From Candidatus Sabulitectum silens (lineage in GTDB: Bacteria; Fermentibacterota; Fermentibacteria; Fermentibacterales; JCC-6), in assembly GCA_001875255.1 (NCBI GenBank), contig MJAN01000019.1, positions 1 through 33,765 of the forward strand: a DNA stretch of 33,765 nucleotides. The letters run 5' to 3'. Within the stretch, counting starts at the first letter, position 1. Each line of letters begins with the position of its first letter. Shown here piece by piece: positions 28,165-33,765 of this stretch. The notes beneath the pieces were generated by a model that made no database searches, was not told where the DNA came from, and worked only from the letters and a program-made list of their open reading frames with translations. The translations under genes were made by a program, and so were the position numbers.

Positions 28165-28608
28165 TTGAAAAATATCGTGTTTGTCCTGTTGATGGTTCTT
28201 TCCACCGCAGCCTTTTCCGATCACTTGAGGCTCGAGAACAGCAACTATGAAACCGTTGCCTTCGTTCGGGAAGACGGCCGGATAGAGGATGCCTCCTTCA
28301 TGCCCCTTGGCAGGATAGTCATGGATGAAGACATGGGCATGCTCCGTATAGAAGACGACAGTTTCAATGTTCTGGGCTACATTCGGGAGGGAGAGTTCCT
28401 CTCCCCGGACGAAGAACCCCTGTTCGAGATAACAAGGGACGGCAGGCTGAAGAACCACCGTTATCGAGATGTGCTCGCCATCCGCGACGACGGCACGGTG
28501 GAGACCACCACCTTCAGCGTTCTCTTCTACACCGACGGCTTCCATGAGGACATGAAACAGAGGATCGCCGTTTACATCATCTACTTCACGGACCTGCTGG
28601 ACAGCTGA
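28165..28608 (+). CDS. Exported protein with beta-flower-like repeats
   Basis: The chosen start is TTG 28165, eight bases after AAGGGG; a longer frame from 28099 has no ribosome-binding site. The signal peptide (LKNIVFVLLMVLSTAAFSD) is followed by repeated short units of the form G-x-I/V-x-D-x-x-F-x-x-L-G-x-I (DGRIEDASFMPLGRIV, DDSFNVLGYIREG, DGRLKNHRYRDVLAI). These resemble the five-fold beta-flower domain seen in Bacteroidetes proteins. Function is unknown. It is divergent from the HhH-MBL run and followed by a strong terminator. It is 147 residues long. Confidence 0.65.
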   Translation: MKNIVFVLLMVLSTAAFSDHLRLENSNYETVAFVREDGRIEDASFMPLGRIVMDEDMGMLRIEDDSFNVLGYIREGEFLSPDEEPLFEITRDGRLKNHRYRDVLAIRDDGTVETTTFSVLFYTDGFHEDMKQRIAVYIIYFTDLLDS

Positions 28609-28618
28609 GTTTACATGG

Positions 28619-28643
28619 CCGCCGTCTGCTTGACGGCGGTTTT
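28619..28643 (+). terminator. Intrinsic terminator between the beta-flower gene and lexA
   Basis: CCGCCGTC (28619-28626) pairs perfectly with GACGGCGG (28632-28639) around TGCTT, followed by TTTTCT. It ends transcription of the upstream gene and isolates lexA. Confidence 0.85.
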
Positions 28644-28656
28644 CTCTCCCCTTATA

Positions 28657-28672
28657 GTAAACATATGTTTTC
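28657..28672 (+). promoter_or_regulatory. Candidate LexA operator (SOS box)
   Basis: AAACATATGTTT (28659-28670) is a perfect 12-base palindrome, 18 bases before the lexA start. It matches the GAAC-N4-GTTC layout of Bacillus-type SOS boxes, with A and T at the outer ends. LexA usually represses its own gene, so the site is likely its operator. The exact box used in this lineage is unknown. Confidence 0.5.
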
Positions 28673-28688
28673 AGAGGGGAGTTCCTTT

Positions 28689-29320
28689 ATGCACAATGAC
28701 CTTACTGCCAGGCAGAAACAGTTCCTTGATTTCATCGAGTCCTTCATTGCCGACCGCGGTTATCCCCCTTCCATCAGGGAAACCCAGAAGGCCTTTGGCC
28801 TTAAAAGCACCAAGGGCGTAAAAGACCACATCGACCGTCTGGTTGAAAAGGCTACCTTTTCCGGGAGAACGGTTCCGCCAGGGCACTCTCCCTCCCGCCT
28901 TCCGGCAAGGGAGAAAGAGGCATCCGGCACCAGTTCACTGCGCCCATCATAGGCAGAGTGGCAGCAGGTTTTCCCATACTTGCCGAAGAGAATGAAGAGG
29001 GGCATCTGCCGGTGCCCGACCGATACCAGGGTATCCAGGGGGTTTTCTGGCTCAGGGTCCGTGGCGACAGCATGATCAACGACGGCATACATAACGGCGA
29101 CCTGGTGCTGGTAAACCCGGTGCGCTTCGTTGAGCAGGGCGCTCTGGCTGTTATAATGGTGGAAGACGAGGCCACGGTAAAAAGGTTCTACCGATACGGC
29201 GACACCGTCAAACTGGTTCCAGCCAACGAATCCTTCAAGGCAATGGAATACTTCGGCTCACAGCTCGAGGATATCAGGGTCGTTGGCAAGGTGGCCGCGG
29301 TTTTCCGTTATGTAACCTGA
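28689..29320 (+). CDS. lexA: LexA repressor (one frameshift)
   Basis: The N-terminal winged helix (LTARQKQFLDFIESFI, GYPPSIRETQKAFGLKS) is the LexA DNA-binding domain. A one-base deletion near 28848 puts the middle into another frame (GYLFRENGSARAL to TAPIIGRVAAG). Then comes the peptidase domain with the Ala-Gly self-cleavage site (VAAGFP, codons 28964-28969), the catalytic Ser in GDSMIN and the catalytic Lys in EATVKRFYR. All key residues survive, so the frameshift is probably a sequence error. The corrected length is near 210 residues, normal for LexA. It represses SOS genes until RecA-stimulated self-cleavage. ATG 28689 follows GGGGAG. Confidence 0.9.
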
Positions 29321-29943
29321 GGATATTCCTTACTGCTTCGGCTATCTCACCGGGGCTGTGAACCACGGCATCCGCCCCTTCGAACTCCCCGGTTTCACCG
29401 TAACCGTATGCGCATGCTATTGCGGGGACGTTGTTCTCCCTGGCTGCCTGTATGTCATGATACCTGTCTCCCACCATCACCGCGAAATCATATCCACTGG
29501 CCAGCTCCTCAAGGCGCGTCGCCTTCGATGGGTCATCCCCCCTGCCGCAGAGCCGTGTGAAACGCTCCTTTATCCCAAGTTCTCCGGTAACCTCTTCTAT
29601 GTAATCGGTGTGGGCGTTGGAGAGCACCGCAAGGTCAAAGCCCTCCTTACTCAGTTCCTCCAGCATTTCCACTGTGCCGGGGTAGAGGGCTCCCGATTCC
29701 GGTATGGTGATGGACTGGTGGTGACGCAGCCGTGTCATAAAGGCGCCGGTGGTATCGGCATCATCCCTGCCGGTCAGGGTTTACAGAAGAGTTCAAGTGG
29801 TTCTCCGTAAAGGGAATTTATGAGCTCATAGGGGGTTCTCCTCCCCCTGTGATATCCGCCGTGGCCCTGGCTATTGCCGGGGCAAGGGCAAGCTCGGTGT
29901 GGTGAAGGGTTCCATCCAGGTCAAAAACTGCCAATTTAGTCAT
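29274..29943 (-). CDS. HAD hydrolase, phosphoglycolate phosphatase-like (two frameshifts)
   Basis: MTKLAVFDLDGTLHHTE gives the HAD motif I (DxDGT). After shifts near 29827 and 29777 the protein continues through MTRLRHHQSITIPESGALYPGT. Motif II follows as LAVLSNAHTDY, with Lys and acidic motifs in DDPSKATRLEEL and VMVGDRYHDIQAA (motif IV). The cap and length of about 220 residues match Gph-type phosphatases, which remove phosphate from phosphoglycolate or related compounds. ATG 29943 follows GGAGG. Its 3' end overlaps lexA by 47 bases on the opposite strand. Confidence 0.8.
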
Positions 29944-29984
29944 ATCTCCTCCGGTCTCCATGGAAGGGGAATATATTAGACCAC

Positions 29985-30813
29985 ATGAAAGCAGCTTACA
30001 TGTTCGTAACCGACTTCGACGGCACACTGCTGAAGACCGACGGCTCATTCAGCCCCGGGGACCTCAGCGGCCTGCAGATGCTCCGGGATTCCGGATGCGC
30101 GGTGGTTCTGGCCTCGGGTAGAAGCCCCTTTTCCCTCTGGAGGTGCCTGGGGAACCGCAGACTTCCCGTGGACTGGTATGTTCTCTCCTCCGGAGCGGGG
30201 ATACTGAACAGCCGGGGAACAGTGTGCCTTTCCCACACCCTCTCCGCCATGCAGACCAGGGAGATCCACATAGCCTTTCAGAACATGGGGATCGATGATG
30301 TTTTCATACAGGGACCCTTTCCCGACGCCCACCGCATTCACTGGATCCCCGGGGATCACGGCAGGGAGTTCAACGGAAGACTGGAACTCTACCGTGGGCA
30401 CACTGAACAGATCGACTCCCCGGAGATAACAGCCTCCGAGGTGATAGGTTTTACAGGCCCCGGGGGGGCGGAATCGGTGATAGAAAAGCTTAGGGAGCAG
30501 CTGGGTGAGAACTATTCGGTGATAAGGGCTACAAGCCCCATAGATCACCGAACCGTGTGGATAGAGGTTTTTCCCCGGGGTGTGCACAAGGGCTCCGGCT
30601 GTGAGTTCATCAGGAACGACTGGGTATCCATGAGGAAAGGACCGCCGCGGTGGGGAATGACTGGAATGATACACACATGCTGAACTGGGCCAGTTTCCCC
30701 TTTGTTGTTGAGACGCCCCGGAGGCCCTTCTTAGGAAGTATCCTTCCGTCCCCTCCAACGACCAGGGCGGGGTTGCCGCCGCCGCTGCGAAGTGGCTGGA
30801 GCGTATTTCATGA
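29985..30813 (+). CDS. Cof-type HAD phosphatase (two frameshifts)
   Basis: The protein starts MKAAYMFVTDFDGTLLKTDG (motif I, D-x-D-G-T). It continues with VLASGRSPFSLW (motif II), a C2-type cap region, and GVHKGSG (the Lys of motif III). After a shift near 30625 comes AVGNDWNDTHML, the usual GD/ND-x-x-N-D motif IV. Another shift near 30715 leads to APEALLRKYPSVPSNDQGGV and the stop TGA 30811-30813. Family members act on sugar phosphates, flavin or other small phosphates. Its stop overlaps the next start (ATGA), so it is coupled to the metallophosphoesterase. It is divergent from the other HAD gene, 41 bases apart. Confidence 0.82.
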
Positions 30814-31517
30814 GGGTATTCGTTCTCTCCGACCCTCATCTGGGCTTTGCGGTGAACAAGCCCATGGATATTTTCGGCGACAGGTGGGAAAACCACCCGG
30901 CAAAGATCGAAAATAACTGGCGGGAAACAGTTGCCGCAGAAGACACCGTTCTGGTCCCCGGCGACATATCCTGGGGAATGAGTTATGAGGAGGCGAAACC
31001 GGATCTTGACTTTCTGGATTCCCTTCCCGGGAAGAAATACATCATCCGGGGCAACCACGACTACTGGTGGACTTCCCGGAAGAAAACCAGCGAGCACACC
31101 GGCGGCTCCATAACCGTTCTTCAGAGAACTGCTGTTCAGTGCGACGGATTCGTTCTCGCCGGGTCCAGGGGTTGGAGCACTCCTCTGTGGGAGGGGTTCA
31201 AGCCCTCGGAGGATGACCGGATATACGAAAGGGAGCTGGGCAGAATGCAGATAGCCCTGGAAATGGCCTCCCGCATAAGGAAGAACGGGGAGAAGACCAT
31301 ATACATGATGCACTACCCTCCGGTGGTGGATGGACGACCCAGCCAGTTCGCGGAGTACCTTGCGGAATACGGGGTCTCCCTCTGCGTATACGGCCATCTC
31401 CACGGCCAGTGGCCACCGGAGGTCAACATGAGTTACAGAGGGGTGAAGTTCCTAATAGCCTCTGCGGACTATCTCAACTTCATGCCACTGGAGATAACCG
31501 GCGAGGTGTACGACTAA
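30810..31517 (+). CDS. Calcineurin-like metallophosphoesterase
   Basis: This is an intact 235-residue protein. The two-metal site motifs appear in order: SDPHLG, PGDISW, RGNHDYW, MMHYPP and YGHLHG (D-x-H, G-D, G-N-H-D, H, G-H-x-H). These proteins hydrolyse phosphate esters. Start ATG 30810 overlaps the upstream stop; longer upstream frames are not needed. Its stop TAA overlaps the next ATG (TAATG). Confidence 0.92.
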   Translation: MRVFVLSDPHLGFAVNKPMDIFGDRWENHPAKIENNWRETVAAEDTVLVPGDISWGMSYEEAKPDLDFLDSLPGKKYIIRGNHDYWWTSRKKTSEHTGGSITVLQRTAVQCDGFVLAGSRGWSTPLWEGFKPSEDDRIYERELGRMQIALEMASRIRKNGEKTIYMMHYPPVVDGRPSQFAEYLAEYGVSLCVYGHLHGQWPPEVNMSYRGVKFLIASADYLNFMPLEITGEVYD

Positions 31518-33436
31518 TGCTTCTTTCAGCCAACGGCCTGGGGCTTGAATTCGGCTCCGACGAGATATTCAGCGGTATCAGTTTCAATATTAATGCCGGG
31601 GACAGGGTGGCCCTTGTGGGGGTGAACGGCGCGGGAAAGACCAGCCTCCTTCGCATCATGTGCGGCGAGCTGGAACCCTCCTCGGGAAACATACGCAGGG
31701 CCGGAGGCCTGAGGATCGGCTACCTTCCCCAGCAGATCGACGAGTTCCCTGAGGGGACCCTTCTCGAGGCTGTCTGCTCCGGTTCCGGCGAAGCGGCTGA
31801 GGCCCTGGAAAGGGAGGCGGAGATACACGCCCACCTCGAGGAGCAGGGAGAACTGGACAACGGTATCGCCCGGGAACTGGCCAGGGTACAGGACCGCATC
31901 CACGCCGCCGGGGGATACAGCCTGGAGTCCTCTGCCAGGGCCGTTCTCAGTGGCCTGGGCTTCAGTGAGAAAGACCTCGATAAACCCCTGGCTGATTTCT
32001 CAGGGGGCTGGAAAATGCGGGCAATGCTGGGGACCATCCTTCTGGGAAACCCGGACCTGATCCTCCTCGACGAGCCCACCAACCACCTCGACCTCGACGC
32101 CAGGCTCTGGCTGGAGGAGTTCCTCCTGCGGTTCCGGGGTGCCGCCTGGATAATTTCCCATGACCCGGCCTTCCTCGACAGGGTGATCAACCGTGTTGTG
32201 GAAATGGAGTTCGGTAGCCTGAACTCCTGGGGAGGGAACTACTCCTTCTATGTGAAGGAAAAGCTGGTTCACAACGAACTGCTGGAAAAGGAAGCCCGGA
32301 AGATAAGCGACGAGAGGGAACGCCACGAGAGGTTCATAAGGAAGTTCAAGGCCACCGAGAGCAAGCGGTTCCAGGTGAGAAGCCGGGAAAAGATGCTTGA
32401 GAAACTGGAGGCGGTGGAAACATACAGAAGCCCCAGAAGGATGATGATCAACCCCCGGAGGTTCCCAGAAGCGGGACCAGGGTCCTCGCCCTTGAGGAAG
32501 TTTCAAAATGCTATGACGATGTTGTTTTCGAGGATGTTTCCCTTGAGATACACCGTGGAGACAGAATAGGGATAGTGGGCAGGAACGGCGGCGGGAAATC
32601 CACCCTATCCCGCTTTTCGCCGGGATAGAGGAGCCCACCTCCGGGAGTGTCACCCAGGGTACCGGTGTAAGGCTGGGCTACTACTCCCAGGAGGTAGACC
32701 TGCAGCTCTGCGGCGAGAAGACCGTTCTGCGCCATGTGCACGACATCGCTCCCGCCAGAAGCGAAAAGGAGATAAGAAGCTACCTGGGCAGATATCTTTT
32801 CACTGGCGACGACGTGATGAAACCTGTCTCCGTTCTCTCAGGGGAGAGACGAGCAGGCTGGCCCTTGCTGGGATCCTCATCAAGCCCACCAACTTCCTGA
32901 TACTCGACGAGCCCACCAACCACCTCGATATCTTCAGCCGTGATGTTCTTCAGGAGGCCCTTTCCGGTTATACGGGAACCCTTGTTCTCATAAGCCACGA
33001 CGAGAAACTCCTCGCAGCTCTTTCAGAACGGCTTTTCGTGGTGAAGGACAAAAGGGTTAAGGCCTTCAGGGGGAGCTTCGGCGACTATGTCGAAAAGCTG
33101 CGCGCCTTCGCTGACAGCCAGCTCAACTCCCAGCAGAGCAGGGGGAAAGCCCAGGAGTCCTCCCGGGAAGCGGAGAAGGAGAGGAAGAGAAAGGAAGCCG
33201 CCGAGCGTAATGCCGCCTATAAACTCAAACAGCAGACTGAGAAAAAGCTCCGCAGGGTGGAGAGGGAAATGAATCCCCTCATGGCCAGGCGGGAGGAGAT
33301 AGAGGGGCTGTTCTCCCAGCCCGAGGTGGTTGCGGATTCCCCCCGGCTCATCGAGCTCCAGAAGGAACACAGCTACATTAGCGACAGAATATCCGTCCTC
33401 GAGGAGCAGTGGATGGAGATAGCCGAGTCCACCTGA
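31517..33436 (+). CDS. ABC-F family ATPase, Uup/EttA type (at least three frameshifts)
   Basis: Two ABC domains lie in one chain with no membrane part. The first has Walker A GVNGAGKTS (residues 35-43), signature DFSGGWKMRAML and Walker B LILLDEPTNHLD. The second has Walker A VGRNGGGKST, signature VLSGGE (a G is missing near 32848) and Walker B LILDEPTNHLD. The linker between is the charged helical arm (residues around 240-320). After the second domain, the last 110 residues are a charged coiled coil (QSRGKAQESSREAEKERKR by position 33130-33190), typical of Uup and YfmR. Such proteins bind the ribosome E site and relieve stalled translation. Shifts lie near 32470, 32620 and 32848. The corrected length is about 640. 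Confidence 0.88.
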
Positions 33437-33713
33437 CCCGCTGACCCCAACCGGTTTCCAACTGACCTTCCCTTCAGGTTGCCATTTTTCGGAATGGTTT
33501 TCAACTGCTTTGCCGGTCCGAAAGTCCCTCGGACCAGAAAACAGCCGGTGGAGATACACTGCATCACATCGGATTAGGCGACCTAATGGATTTGTCTGCT
33601 GAAGTTACCTGAAGAAGAAAAGGCAAGATGAGAGACCACTGGGACCGAAGGGCAGTTACAGAGAGACATCTTCGGGACTCAGGCAAAGAGGGCATTGATA
33701 TCTTCACCATGTC
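33437..33713. other. Intergenic region with two small hairpins, no gene
   Basis: No coding frame with support is seen. GGTCCG/CGGACC (33515-33520 with 33530-33535) and ATTAGG/CCTAAT (33573-33578 with 33582-33587) can form hairpins. Neither has a T tract, so neither is a convincing terminator. Confidence 0.4.
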
Positions 33714-33742
33714 TTGACTTGCCCCCCCACTTTATTTATGCT
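33714..33742 (+). promoter_or_regulatory. Sigma-70-type promoter reading off the right edge
   Basis: TTGACT (33714-33719) and TATGCT (33737-33742) are 17 bases apart, a near-consensus pair, with seven C residues in the spacer. The transcribed gene lies beyond the window. Confidence 0.55.
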
Positions 33743-33765
33743 GCAGAAGTTAAGTAGCTATTATA

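Noticed and set aside
30045..31403. Long minus-strand open frame of 452 codons
   Set aside because: It is antisense to the Cof-type HAD and metallophosphoesterase genes, whose motifs are clear; it has no ribosome-binding site or domain.
32000..32653. Minus-strand open frame of 217 codons
   Set aside because: It is antisense to the ABC-F gene with all its motifs; low-complexity proline and histidine content is typical of a shadow frame.
33023..33559. Minus-strand open frame of 178 codons at the right end
   Set aside because: It mirrors the charged coiled coil of ABC-F and has no independent support.

Overview
The window reads as a bacterial chromosome segment of moderately high GC, probably from a metagenome assembly. 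Four long exported proteins and one small ferredoxin carry C-terminal sorting domains of the type IX secretion system (T9SS), and a PorV-type outer-membrane protein is present. This places the organism in or near the Fibrobacteres-Chlorobi-Bacteroidetes group of phyla. A candidate phylum such as Fermentibacterota would fit, but that is a guess from protein style. At least twenty single-base frameshifts interrupt otherwise well-preserved genes, including lexA and an ABC-F ATPase. Most are therefore likely sequence errors, and I annotate the repaired genes as single CDSs.

Left flank (1-5.5 kb): the end of a serine carboxypeptidase (S10), a GNAT acetyltransferase, a hypothetical protein, then a minus-strand block. 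The block is a small unknown protein, a family 2 glycosyltransferase and a radical SAM/SPASM protein joined by ATGA and GTGA overlaps, preceded by an exported two-cluster ferredoxin that ends in a T9SS tail.

Centre (5.5-23.9 kb): an accessory region ending at an initiator tRNA-Met gene (minus strand, 23822-23898). Going left from the tRNA 3' end, copies of that 3' end (the CCGCTACCA tract, usually followed by a terminator hairpin) recur in the same orientation near 18262, 16903, 12424, 9220 and 6370, with a more eroded piece near 5665. Between them lie separate cargo modules: a large TIM-barrel-like secreted protein with an FG-GAP protein; a methyltransferase; two convergent FG-GAP proteins; a Fic protein with AAA/DUF4143 ATPases; a 14-repeat FG-GAP protein; and an ATPase relic. 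This looks like repeated integration at one tRNA 3' end, although no integrase is visible. It is the main candidate for an undescribed system here.

Right flank (23.9-33.8 kb): a minus-strand five-gene run (secreted HhH plus metallo-beta-lactamase protein, two sugar-type ABC permeases, a small exported protein, PorV). Opposite it lie a beta-flower-like exported protein and lexA with a palindromic operator candidate, then a phosphoglycolate-phosphatase-like HAD protein on the minus strand. A tightly coupled plus-strand trio follows (Cof-type HAD phosphatase, metallophosphoesterase, ABC-F ATPase). A consensus-like promoter points off the right edge.
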